Shown piece after piece: positions 49,993 to 58,523 of a DNA stretch of 64,000 nt (position 1 is its first letter; the number at the start of each line of letters is the position of its first letter). A program made the translations under genes and the position numbers. The notes beneath the pieces are model-generated. The model saw nothing but the letters and a program-made list of their open reading frames with translations, had not been told where the DNA came from and ran no database searches. Origin of the DNA: Candidatus Calescibacterium sp. (GTDB taxonomy: Bacteria > DRYD01); the NCBI GenBank assembly GCA_025057615.1, contig JANXBF010000002.1, positions 1-64,000 on the forward strand, in the 5' to 3' direction.

Positions 49993-51876
49993 TTAGCTTT
50001 CTTTCTTCTTTTTGAACCATGATAATATATCTTCATCTGTTACTTTTTTAATTTGTTCTAATATTGATGAATCTTTGGTTTTCTGTTGAGAAGGTCCTGC
50101 TTCAATTAAGATTTTTTCTTTTTGTTCACTTATTTGTTTTTCCATTATGTTGTACAGTTCTGTACCTAGCGCAAAATTTAAGCTCCTCAACTCTTCTGTT
50201 AATTTTTTTATTTCCTCAAATTTTTTGGAATCTATTGCCAATTTTAATGCTTCCATTACTTTTTTGGCTTTTTCGAGCATTTTTAGATCCAGTAACTCGG
50301 AATGATTTCTTATTATGTTTTCTGCAGAATCAAGTTCCACGCTTGCTTGTGACAATATTTGCTGTTCTTCTCTTATTTTTCTGTCTACTTGAGCATATTT
50401 TGAAGCTTCTTCTAACATTCTCTCTACTTCTGTCCTATCTAAATGTAGAACAGAATGTATTACCACTCTTTGTTTGTTTCCTGTCGCTAAATCTATAGCA
50501 CTAACGTGCAATATTCCATCTGCGTCTATCTCAAAAGTTACTTCTATTTTAGGTACTCCTTTTGGTGCTGGTGGAATACCTACCAAATCAAATCTTGCCA
50601 ATGATTTGTTATACTTTGCTAACTCTCTTTCTCCTTGTAAGATATGTACTTCCACTACTTGTTGCCCATCCTGAACTGTGGTAAATATTTTTGTTTTTTT
50701 GACGGGTATTTGAGTGTTTCTTGGGATTATTTTAGTAAATCCTCCACCTGCTGTTTCAACTCCTAGCGATAGTGATGTAACATCAAGCAAGACCATTTCC
50801 TTAACATTTCCTTCTATGATTCCTGCTTGTATTGCAGCACCAATTGCCACTACTTTATCTGGATCTATATCTTTTCTGGGCTCTCTGTTGAATATTTTTT
50901 TTGCCATTTCTTGAACCATTGGCATCCTTGTTGCTCCACCAACCAAGATTACATCATCTATTTGGTTATATCGCAGATTGGCTGCTTTGAACGCTTCTTC
51001 TACAGGTATTCTTAGTCTTTCTACTAAATCTTTTGTCATCTCTTCAAATTCTTTTCTTGTTAAGGAGTAGTTTATATGCTTTGCTCCTGTGGCATCTGAG
51101 GTTATGAATGGAATTTTTATTGTTGTTTCTTCCTTACTTGAAAGTTCTATTTTAGCTTTTTCTGAAGCTTCTAATATTTTTTGTAGAGCTTCTTTTTGTA
51201 TTTTTAAATCTATTCCGTAGTCTTCATAGAACTTGTTTATTATCCAGTTCATTATTCTTTCATCCCAATCGTCTCCACCTAGGAAGTTATCTCCTGCTGT
51301 TCCGAGAACTTGGTAAATACCTTCTCCTATCTCTAGGATAGATACATCAAATGTTCCTCCACCCAGATCGAAAACTACTATTGTTTGTATTTTTTGTTGT
51401 TTATCGAAACCATATGCCATGGCTGCAGCAGTTGGTTCATTGAGGATTCTGACTACTTCCAATCCTGCAATTGTCCCAGCATCTTTTGTTGCTTGACGTT
51501 GAGCATCATCAAAGTGTGCGGGCACTGTTATAACAGCCTTATCTATTTTTGTTTCCAAATAACTTTCACAGTCCAGTTTCATTTTTTGTAATATCATTCC
51601 GGATATTTCTTGTGGAGTATACTCTTTGTTATCTATTTTAACTTTGTAATTGGTTCCCATTTTTCGTTTTATACTTTTGATTGTCCTATCTGGATTTATA
51701 ATTAATTGCCTTTTGGCAAGAGATCCAACTATCCTCTCACCTGTTTTTGTGAAACTAACTATTGATGGTGTTAGGTATTCTCCTTCAGAATTTGGTATAA
51801 CAGTTGGTTTACCTCCTTCTATTATTGCCATTACACTATTTGTTGTGCCAAGATCTATACCTAAAATTTTGGGCAT
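49993..51876 (-). CDS. dnaK: Chaperone DnaK (Hsp70)
   Basis: 627-aa Hsp70 ATPase. IGIDLGTTNSVMAI-type start (ILGIDLGTTNS), VFDLGGGTFDVSIL, AVITVPAHFDDAQRQATKDAG, LVGGATRMPMVQE, and the substrate-binding domain from VLLDVTSLSLGVETAGGGF with VPKIEVTFEIDADGILHVSA. ATG 51876 has GAGGTG upstream; the track's start two codons earlier is rejected. The C-terminal tail ends in a lysine-rich SWFKKKKES, not the acidic EEVD/DDKK type. Confidence 0.98.
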   Translation of the reverse strand: MPKILGIDLGTTNSVMAIIEGGKPTVIPNSEGEYLTPSIVSFTKTGERIVGSLAKRQLIINPDRTIKSIKRKMGTNYKVKIDNKEYTPQEISGMILQKMKLDCESYLETKIDKAVITVPAHFDDAQRQATKDAGTIAGLEVVRILNEPTAAAMAYGFDKQQKIQTIVVFDLGGGTFDVSILEIGEGIYQVLGTAGDNFLGGDDWDERIMNWIINKFYEDYGIDLKIQKEALQKILEASEKAKIELSSKEETTIKIPFITSDATGAKHINYSLTRKEFEEMTKDLVERLRIPVEEAFKAANLRYNQIDDVILVGGATRMPMVQEMAKKIFNREPRKDIDPDKVVAIGAAIQAGIIEGNVKEMVLLDVTSLSLGVETAGGGFTKIIPRNTQIPVKKTKIFTTVQDGQQVVEVHILQGERELAKYNKSLARFDLVGIPPAPKGVPKIEVTFEIDADGILHVSAIDLATGNKQRVVIHSVLHLDRTEVERMLEEASKYAQVDRKIREEQQILSQASVELDSAENIIRNHSELLDLKMLEKAKKVMEALKLAIDSKKFEEIKKLTEELRSLNFALGTELYNIMEKQISEQKEKILIEAGPSQQKTKDSSILEQIKKVTDEDILSWFKKKKES

Positions 51877-51878
51877 AA

Positions 51879-52664
51879 TCACACCTCACTTTGGTTTCTT
51901 AGTTTAAAAACCTTGACTGATGCTGGTCTTATAACTTTGTCCATTAATTTGTATGCAGGTCTATATTCCTGAGATATTATCCTATCTTTTTCTTCTTGTT
52001 CTGTTTCTTCTGTTTCTATTGCCTCATGTATTGATGGATCAAATTGATCTCCCACATTTGATTTGATTATTTCTAATCCCTCATTTTTTAAAACATCGAT
52101 TAATTGAGTATATATTAATTCTACCCCTTTTATTATTTCTTCTATGTTTTGTGTATTTCTTATTGATTTTAGAGATATTTCAAAACTGTCTATAACTGGT
52201 ATTAAATTATATATTATTCTTTCTTTTGATTCTCTTTTAAGTTTTTCAAAATTTTTTTCTGTTCTATGTATGTAATTTTCATATTCTGTTTTTATGTCTC
52301 TGTATGCTATGCTTAGCTTTTGATATCTGTCAACTAATTCCTGGTATTTATATTCATATTCTTGGACTTGTGTTTTAAGCTCCTTTTCTAAATTTTCTTT
52401 CTCTTGCTTTATTTTTTCATACTCTTCTGTTGAGAATTCCTCTTTTAAGGCTTTGACTTTTTCATTTTCTTTTTCTATGTAATTACTTAATTCAGAGATT
52501 TTTTCTTCAAAAATTGAGCATATTAATCTCAGTAGATCGTTAATTTTATATATATCTTGGGTTTCTTTGATTTTTTCTAATGATTTTTGGAAAGTATTTA
52601 AAAAATCATATTTTTGTATAATTTCTTCTATATATTGTATATTTCTTTGGATTTTGTTTTCCAT
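51879..52664 (-). CDS. grpE: Nucleotide exchange factor GrpE with long N-terminal extension
   Basis: 261 aa, longer than the usual 180-200. Residues ~1-150 form an extended Glu/Lys-rich coiled coil. The GrpE core includes YENYIHRTEKNFEKLKRESKERI, LIPVIDSFEISLKSI, LKNEGLEIIKSNVGDQFDPSIHEAI and the C-terminal YKLMDKVIRPASVKVFK wing. First chaperone gene of the grpE-dnaK-dnaJ set; overlaps the upstream permease gene by 37 bases. No hrcA and no CIRCE element seen. Confidence 0.94.
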   Translation of the reverse strand: MENKIQRNIQYIEEIIQKYDFLNTFQKSLEKIKETQDIYKINDLLRLICSIFEEKISELSNYIEKENEKVKALKEEFSTEEYEKIKQEKENLEKELKTQVQEYEYKYQELVDRYQKLSIAYRDIKTEYENYIHRTEKNFEKLKRESKERIIYNLIPVIDSFEISLKSIRNTQNIEEIIKGVELIYTQLIDVLKNEGLEIIKSNVGDQFDPSIHEAIETEETEQEEKDRIISQEYRPAYKLMDKVIRPASVKVFKLRNQSEV

Positions 52665-53446
52665 ACTATTCCCCGCTTTCTTTTTATTATTTCTGACAGA
52701 AGGAATATGAATACCAATGTTATTGTTATTGTTGAACTTACAGGGATATTAAATGTGAACGAGATAAAGTATCCTGATAAGAATGAAAAAAAGCTTAATA
52801 TTGAAGTTAAAAATATGCATTTTTCAATACTGTTTGAGTTTTTTATTGCTATTGTTGCAGGTATTGTAAGTATCGCAATTAATAATATTATTCCCATTGC
52901 TTTTATTGTGAATACTATTGCTAATCCTACTAATGATAAAATCAATATATTAAACAAATCTGTTTTTACCCCTATTATTTTACTATACTCTTCATCTATT
53001 ATTAAGTTCTTTATTTCTCTATTGAACACCGTATAGATTATTATACAGATTAAAGAAAAAATTGTGGATATTATTATGTCTGAATTATCTGTAAACAATA
53101 TATTTCCAAAAAGGTAGAAAGAAATAGTAGATGAGTAAGTGTTTGACAAGTTTATTAATATTATACCTATTGATACCCCTATAACCCATATTATTGATAA
53201 TGCTATTTCTTCATTAATTTTCTTATTTTGTTTTATGTAATGAATTATTATTGATGTTAAAAATACAAATGGTATTGAAGTTATAACGGGATTTACTTTT
53301 AATATATTTGATAATGCTACGCTTGCAAGCAAAGAATGTGATATACTACCTGCTATTGACGACATTTTTTTTAATACAACTATTGTTCCTATTATACCTG
53401 TTATTATACTAACATTTATAAAAAATAGCAATAATTGAATATCCAC
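52628..53446 (-). CDS. ABC-3 family metal (zinc/manganese type) permease
   Basis: 272-aa polytopic membrane protein with about eight hydrophobic helices. Family segments: GIIGTIVVLKKMSSIAGSISHSLLASVAL (the 'GDAISHA' region), SFYLFGNIL, and AIVFTIKAMGIILLIAILTIPATIA (the 'vG.LLv.aLLi.PAa.A' region). Transports Zn or Mn with an ATPase and binding protein, neither of which is in the window. First gene of the minus-strand operon that continues into grpE by a long 37-base overlap, tying metal uptake to chaperones and a Fur-family regulator. Confidence 0.88.
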   Translation of the reverse strand: MDIQLLLFFINVSIITGIIGTIVVLKKMSSIAGSISHSLLASVALSNILKVNPVITSIPFVFLTSIIIHYIKQNKKINEEIALSIIWVIGVSIGIILINLSNTYSSTISFYLFGNILFTDNSDIIISTIFSLICIIIYTVFNREIKNLIIDEEYSKIIGVKTDLFNILILSLVGLAIVFTIKAMGIILLIAILTIPATIAIKNSNSIEKCIFLTSILSFFSFLSGYFISFTFNIPVSSTITITLVFIFLLSEIIKRKRGIVWKTKSKEIYNI

Positions 53447-53516
53447 AATAATCTATTTTGACGATATTAATTTTTTACCTCTTGCTGACCAATAGGTGTT
53501 TTGTTAAGGATTTTAT

Positions 53517-53552
53517 GGAGGTTATTTAATGTTTTTGTAGAACTTTAAAAAC
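53517..53552 (+). promoter_or_regulatory. SD plus minimal ORF (Met-Phe-Leu-stop) in frame before nuoJ
   Basis: GGAGG (53517-53521) is ideally placed before ATG 53529, but the frame reads ATG TTT TTG TAG, then AAC TTT AAA AAC and the nuoJ ATG in the same frame. The nuoJ ATG itself has no ribosome binding site. Fits reinitiation after a 3-codon ORF, a nonsense mutation of an earlier start, or a sequencing error. Confidence 0.5.
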
Positions 53553-54083
53553 ATGTTATCCGAGGTTGTATACTTGGTTTTGTTGTTAGGGGTATTGATA
53601 CTCAGTTTAGTTGCTATTTTTAGCAGAGAAATTTTTAAGGCAGCCGTTTCTTTGGTTTTTGCCTTTATATTTCTAAGTGGTATGTATTTACTTCTGGGTG
53701 CAGAGTTTCTTGCTGTTATCCAGCTTATAATATACGCTGGTGCTATTGCTATCCTAATACTTTTTGCTATAATGCATACTCCTGCAAAGATAGAGAATTT
53801 GGGTGATGCTAAAATTTTTGACTACAAACCACATTACATCAATGCTTTTATAATCGGAATTATTATTTTTTCAATACTTATGTTTGTAGCAATAGTTATA
53901 TTAAATGAATTAAACATAAATGTTAATAATTATAAAGTTACTTTGGTTGACTTTGCCAATGCTCTTTTCAATATAAAAGATTTTGATAATTATGGAGGTA
54001 GGTTTGTTCTAGTTTTTGAACTTGCAGGAATATTGATACTTGCTTCTATTGTGGCTGCTATAACTGTTGCAAAAAAGGAGTAA
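53553..54083 (+). CDS. nuoJ: NADH-quinone oxidoreductase subunit J
   Basis: 176-aa membrane subunit of complex I type enzymes. The N-terminus MLSEVVYLVLLLGVLILSLVAIFSREI and the conserved FLSGMYLLLGAEFLAVIQLIIYAGAIAILILFAIM match NuoJ very well, including the start position. Five hydrophobic helices, ending in VLVFELAGILILASIVAAITVAKKE (family-typical). See the in-frame TAG ahead of it. nuoK follows after 2 bases, and no other nuo genes are here. Confidence 0.95.
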   Translation: MLSEVVYLVLLLGVLILSLVAIFSREIFKAAVSLVFAFIFLSGMYLLLGAEFLAVIQLIIYAGAIAILILFAIMHTPAKIENLGDAKIFDYKPHYINAFIIGIIIFSILMFVAIVILNELNINVNNYKVTLVDFANALFNIKDFDNYGGRFVLVFELAGILILASIVAAITVAKKE

Positions 54084-54085
54084 TT

Positions 54086-54418
54086 ATGGATAATATACTT
54101 GTAATAACAACATTCATTGTTAGTTTGATAATGATAACCGCTGGATTGGTTGGTATTATATACAGGAGAAATTTGGTTGCTATCTTAATATCTATAGAAG
54201 TTATACTTAATGCTATAAATCTTGACTTCATAATGTTTTCGCGATTGAAATCAAACATGAATCAACTTATTGATGGTCAAACTTTCGCGCTTTTTAACAT
54301 ATTGATTGCCGCAGTTGAAATAACGGTTGGACTGGCCATAATATTTGCCATAAGAAATACAATGCAAACAAGTGATATTGACAAATTGAGTAATATCAAA
54401 GAAATAACAGAAGATTAG
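54086..54418 (+). CDS. nuoK: NADH-quinone oxidoreductase subunit K
   Basis: 110 aa, three membrane helices. GLVGIIYRRNLVAILISIEVILNAINLDFIMFSR carries the conserved membrane glutamate (ISIEVILNA) of the proton/ion channel, and FALFNILIAAVEITVGLAIIFAI the second one. The C-terminal ~15 residues are polar and extra. NuoK is MrpC-like, so without NuoL/M/N the pair could serve another complex; the nuoJ partner makes a complex-I-type enzyme more likely. Confidence 0.95.
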   Translation: MDNILVITTFIVSLIMITAGLVGIIYRRNLVAILISIEVILNAINLDFIMFSRLKSNMNQLIDGQTFALFNILIAAVEITVGLAIIFAIRNTMQTSDIDKLSNIKEITED

Positions 54419-54444
54419 TAATCTTTCTTATCTTCTGTATTTTT
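54407..54444 (+). terminator. Intrinsic terminator after nuoK
   Basis: Perfect 9-bp stem ACAGAAGAT / ATCTTCTGT around a 14-base loop that contains the nuoK stop codon, followed by ATTTTT. Separates nuoJK from fmt. Confidence 0.65.
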
Positions 54445-54466
54445 AAATTGGAAGGGGGAGTAAACG

Positions 54467-55405
54467 TTGAATATTGCTGTTTTTTCATCAGGATCTTTAT
54501 CCTTAGGGATTATTCAATACATTTTTGAGAATTTTTCTAACTTTATTTTGATAACAAAAAGTGATAAACACCAAGGTAGGGGAATGAAAATAAGATCTAA
54601 TATTGTTAAACAAAGAGTCACTGAAGTTTCAGAAAAAGTGAAGGTATATGAATTTGATACTCTAAAAAAAATGGAAAATACCGAAGAAAAAGAAAGATTT
54701 GAAAATCTAAAAGATGATCTCAGAAATACGGACTTAGCTATTTCTTGTGATATAGGTTTAATTATACCTGAGGAACTGATAAATTTACCAAAAATTTTTA
54801 TAAATATTCATCCCTCATTGCTACCATTATACAGAGGGCCTTCTCCTATACAATACACACTACTTAACGGTGACGAGTTAACAGGAATTACTATTTGCTT
54901 ATTATCTAAGGAAGTAGATAAAGGTGACATAATTCTCCAATCTGTTTTAAGAGTTGAAGAAAATGATAATTTTCATACTTTAAAAGAGCGATTATCCAGT
55001 TTGGCTGTTAGTAGTTTCAAAAGGTTTATAAAAATGTATGAAAAAGGAGAACTACAGTATTTTAAACAGGATGAAAATAAAGCAACATATACCAAAAAGA
55101 TTGAGGATACAATTCTTGATTTTTCCAAAAGTGCAGAGTATTTGCATAACCAAGTAAGAGCTTTCTACCCCAATGCTTATATTGTAACAGAATTAAATAA
55201 TCAACTGAAAAGAATAAAAATACTCAAGACTAAAGTATTGGAAAGTATTGATTTTGAAGTTTCTAAGAAAGGCTTATTTCTTTTTTCCAAAGATAGACTA
55301 TTTTTACATAAGGATTCAAAAATGGTTGAAATACTTGAAATTCATGTAGAAGGTAAAAAACCTATCTCTCCTTTATCTTTTATAAATGGATATCTTAAGA
55401 AATGA
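54467..55405 (+). CDS. fmt: Methionyl-tRNA formyltransferase
   Basis: 312 aa; formylates initiator Met-tRNA. Catalytic segment NIHPSLLPLYRGPSPIQYTLLNGDELTG (Asn and His), and LLSKEVDKGDIILQ with the catalytic Asp. The C-terminal OB-like domain starts after YTKKIEDTILDFSKSAEYLHNQVRAFYP. The N-terminal sequence FSSGSLSLGIIQYI replaces the more common F.GTpefA. TTG start with GGAAGGGGGAG upstream. Overlaps the glycosylase gene by ATGA. Confidence 0.93.
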   Translation: MNIAVFSSGSLSLGIIQYIFENFSNFILITKSDKHQGRGMKIRSNIVKQRVTEVSEKVKVYEFDTLKKMENTEEKERFENLKDDLRNTDLAISCDIGLIIPEELINLPKIFINIHPSLLPLYRGPSPIQYTLLNGDELTGITICLLSKEVDKGDIILQSVLRVEENDNFHTLKERLSSLAVSSFKRFIKMYEKGELQYFKQDENKATYTKKIEDTILDFSKSAEYLHNQVRAFYPNAYIVTELNNQLKRIKILKTKVLESIDFEVSKKGLFLFSKDRLFLHKDSKMVEILEIHVEGKKPISPLSFINGYLKK

Positions 55406-55980
55406 ATATTAAGAAAGAAAATTTTTTGGAATTAAAAAAAATAGAAAAGCAGATAAAAGAGTGTAGTAAGTGTAGGTTACATCAGTTCAGAAAAAATGCT
55501 GTTCCTGGAAACGGGGTATATAACACAAAGATCATGCTTGTAGGGGAGGCTCCAGGTAGAAACGAAGATATAGAAGGTTTACCTTTTGTTGGCCAGGCCG
55601 GAAAACTTCTTGAACAAATGTTGAACAATATAGGAATCTCTAGAAATGATATTTTTATTACCAATGTGGTGAAATGTAGACCCCCTGAAAATAGGGATCC
55701 ATTGGATGATGAAATACAAACATGTAAACCATACTTGTTCAGACAAATAGAACTCGTAAACCCGAAACTTATAATTTTGGTTGGTAAATATTCCATTAGT
55801 ACAATATTGAACATTAACATCAAAATATCTCATATTAAAGGTAGAACTTTTGTTAAAGATGGAAGATATATTTTCTGCACTTATCACCCAGCTTTTATTC
55901 TTAGAAACTATTCTTCATATATAGAGGAATATACCTATCACTTTGAAAAAATAAAAAAAATTATAAATGAGTTTTTTTAG
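55402..55980 (+). CDS. Type-4 (iron-sulfur) uracil-DNA glycosylase
   Basis: 192-aa DNA repair enzyme removing uracil. Four cluster cysteines at Cys21 and Cys24 (CSKCRLH), Cys92 (VVKCRPPENRDP) and Cys108 (TCKPYL). Motif A is GEAPGRNEDIEGLPFVGQAGKLL and motif B is TYHPAFILRN. This family-4 UDG type is common in thermophiles and many anaerobes. Co-translated with fmt. Confidence 0.94.
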   Translation: MNIKKENFLELKKIEKQIKECSKCRLHQFRKNAVPGNGVYNTKIMLVGEAPGRNEDIEGLPFVGQAGKLLEQMLNNIGISRNDIFITNVVKCRPPENRDPLDDEIQTCKPYLFRQIELVNPKLIILVGKYSISTILNINIKISHIKGRTFVKDGRYIFCTYHPAFILRNYSSYIEEYTYHFEKIKKIINEFF

Positions 55981-56010
55981 AATTTAATTAAACTTATAGT
56001 TGAGCTTATT

Positions 56011-56040
56011 AGGATATTTTAGGATATTTTAGGATTTTTT
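56011..56040 (+). repeat. Three tandem 10-bp repeats (AGGATATTTT)
   Basis: AGGATATTTT AGGATATTTT AGGATTTTTT in a row, with a further TAGGATA at 56048-56054. Lies in the leader between the glycosylase gene and the broken pilus-like gene. Could be a regulator-binding repeat or slippage product. Confidence 0.85.
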
Positions 56041-56095
56041 ATCATGTTAGGATAAATTGTTATTAGGAATCTTTAAAGGGAGATTTTTTTGGAGG

Positions 56096-57583
56096 ATGTT
56101 TACTAAAGGGTATATACTGTATTTGTGGTTAGCATTGTTCACAGTATTTGTTAGTATATTTAGTTTGATATTATTTGAATACGTCGGAAGTGATATAAAG
56201 GTAGTTAGGAAAATATACATGGAGACAAGAAAGTATTTTATAGATCAATAATCATGGCAGTGGCAGAGATATATAAAGAGACTGAAAGAAAAAGAGGAAG
56301 ATATCAAATAAATTTGGGCGGTATAAGATATAATTTAGAATATGAAATAACAAATTTGAGTGGTACTGATATAATTGTGGACTTGAAAAAAGGAAGACAT
56401 TTAGTAGCACGTGGAATGATTCGTATAAGAGAGAGATTTGATAAATTTGCTTTTATAACAGGGAAGAACCAAATAAATTTAATAGCTGGTAATTATTATT
56501 CATCTGGATGGTTGTTGGGACAGAGAATAAGTATAGAGGGGGATATAGATGTAAATAAGAAACCATTGAGTTTGGTAATGATAAGAGAGGACACTATAGT
56601 TAATGGAAAAGGCTCTAATAACATGGAAAATGTGAAGGAGTTGGAAAAATATGCTGATTTTGTCTCATACGGAGATAACAGACATGTATTGATGAGCTAT
56701 TATAATCAGTTATATGATGAGTTGTACAATCAAACAAGGGATTATAGAGGTATGGAGAGGTTTTATAATGTAAGTGGTTTACCAGCAAATCATCCACATA
56801 ATTTTATAAGGCTAACGCCCTCGGGAATACTTTATATTGGTAGAAATAACTCTTATAAGAATATTGCCTTGCAGTTGTATGGCAATAGTTCTTACAATTC
56901 TATTTCACAGAATATAAGGATAATCGGAGTTAGTAATAATGATAGTTTGGTTGATTTGGGGGAGTTCAATTTTTACAGTAATGTCTCGAAGACTGTCAAT
57001 TACGGAACCATACTTATATCTAATGATCCTGAACTGTGGAAACTATAATAAAGTACGATAAAAGTACTATGCCGGTTCTATCTATCATTTCGGAAATGCC
57101 TATTGATATAGTTGGTTATTATGACTATCGAAGGAGAACTGCTCAAGGTTCTATTGTTCTTTGGAAAATATTGATATTGACTAAAAAATCAGTAATAATT
57201 ATTCTAATCCCTATCCTGAGTTAAAGATAGTAGCAGAAGAGATACTTTTAGACTATAATTATCCTGACATATATAGATATCTTGGAACTGGGGTAAATTT
57301 AGTTAGTCCAAAATTTTTCCTAATGGGAAGCTTTATATCATTTTTTGATAATGATAGTAGAATAGACATTATATCTACTCACGGTGAGATTCCTAGCATA
57401 TACTTTTTTGGTTCTATTCAAGCTTTTAACTTGAATATATTAAATAGAAACGTATCACAAGAATATGTGGTAGATAATAGACAAGCTTGTAAAGATGGAA
57501 ATTCAATGATTGAGCCTTCAAACATCGATAATCAAGTCTATTTGAATACATTAGTTCCCTATTTTATAGAAGTTTATAAATGA
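56096..57583 (+). pseudogene. Frameshifted pilus/surface protein gene, four coding pieces
   Basis: Read as one unit, the region encodes a ~490-aa protein split by frame changes. MFTKGYILYLWLALFTVFVSIFSLIL (membrane helix) runs to KYFIDQ-stop at 56251. Next is SIIMAVAEIYKETERKRGRY... (track ORF 56254-57048), then KYDKSTMPVLSIISEMPIDIVGYYDYRRR (57036-57224), then NIDID-stop-KISNNYSNPYPELKIVAEEI leading into ORF 57323-57583. Each switch moves the reading phase by -1. The N-terminal helix followed by a long beta-rich body resembles DUF4900-type pilus-associated proteins. The last piece ends in ATGA overlapping the prepilin gene, showing that the two were one operon. Real decay or single-base deletions in the assembly. 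Confidence 0.65.
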
Positions 57584-58089
57584 TTAGGGGATTGACAATA
57601 GTAGAAGTTGTAATTTCATTTTCTATAGCTCTAGTGTTGATAATATCATTATATGTGATAGTATATTGGGGATCAAATTTTAATACTGTAAATGAAAAAA
57701 TAATGGAAGTGAATAATGTACTTACTTTTATACAATCTGATATGTTAAAGAACATGACTTTGTACTTTGATTACGATCAGAATACAGGAAATATTTATCC
57801 CAGATCTAATATAGACGTTATAATTCAGGACAGAATAAGAAATAAAGGCTACAAAATAAGATTTGTTGAGAGTATAAATGTTATAAGTTTTGAAAAAGAG
57901 CAAAAGCCGGGGGGTGGAACGTTTGAAAATCTATACAGGGTTGGAATAAGAGTCAGATGGAAACATAAGAATTATAGTAAAAACTACGATGTTGAAATAT
58001 TATTAAGCAGTTACGATTACAAAAAAATAATCTCAGGTCAGAATCTTGGTGCAGTGAGTTTGAGTTTAAATATACCAAGTACTCACTAG
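57580..58089 (+). CDS. Type IV prepilin-like protein
   Basis: 169 aa. The class III signal MIRG|LTIVEVVISFSIALVLIISLYVIVYWG has the prepilin peptidase site after Gly4 and the conserved Glu at mature position 5, followed by the hydrophobic N-terminal helix. The remaining ~130 residues form a beta-rich head (IIQDRIRNKGYKIRFVESINVI...). No terminal cysteine pair. Could be a minor pilin or pseudopilin; the PilT-like ATPase at 23.7 kb would act on such pili. The gene upstream is broken and the one downstream is a remnant, so its activity is uncertain. Confidence 0.82.
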   Translation: MIRGLTIVEVVISFSIALVLIISLYVIVYWGSNFNTVNEKIMEVNNVLTFIQSDMLKNMTLYFDYDQNTGNIYPRSNIDVIIQDRIRNKGYKIRFVESINVISFEKEQKPGGGTFENLYRVGIRVRWKHKNYSKNYDVEILLSSYDYKKIISGQNLGAVSLSLNIPSTH

Positions 58090-58122
58090 TATGTATAACA
58101 CAACTATTCAGAGGCCGTGAAT

Positions 58123-58490
58123 TTAAATTTGTATCTTATCAAAAAGAATTAGGTGTGTGCAGCGAGGTTTTTGTAGCCACATATTTTTTAGCCAGTATTC
58201 ATCATATCCAACGACGTTATTCGAAAAAGCTAGTCTATGGTTAAAATACACTAAATATATCTTATAAAGTATTGATAGATTATCTACTTCATTAGTTGTT
58301 TTTTCCCATGTTTATGATTTAATTGATGGACATAATATTCCTATGTAGATGTTGGATCTATCCGTTCCTGGGTTTTCTACTCTTGAACCGAAAAATAACA
58401 TAGCGTAATCTTTGCTATCCAGATATTTTGAGAAAATTGAAGCTAATTGTTTTTTAGCTTATTTATATCGTAATATTCTAATTTCGTCTC
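58123..58490 (-). pseudogene. Remnant of an MNT-type minimal nucleotidyltransferase
   Basis: The 434 bases after the prepilin gene read on the minus strand as KQLASIFSKYLDSKDYAMLFFGSRVENPGTDRSNIYIGILCPSIKS-stop-TWEKTTNEVDNLSILYKIYLVYFN, ending at TAA 58123. FGSR is the nucleotidyltransferase signature. The usual SDIDIGI is SNIYIGI, and the usual PYKVDLVDF is LYKIYLVYF, so four aspartates are replaced. One in-frame TAA and one frame change at an A-run (58450-58455) break it. MNT proteins pair with HEPN partners (MntA/HepT toxin-antitoxin); no HEPN gene is recognisable here. Confidence 0.6.
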
Positions 58491-58523
58491 AATTTATATT
58501 TTTTATTATTTTTTGAATTATTT

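Noticed and set aside
50064-50498. 144-aa plus-strand ORF with hydrophobic runs
   Set aside because: Antisense to dnaK; the hydrophobicity follows from the reverse complement of Lys/Glu codons.
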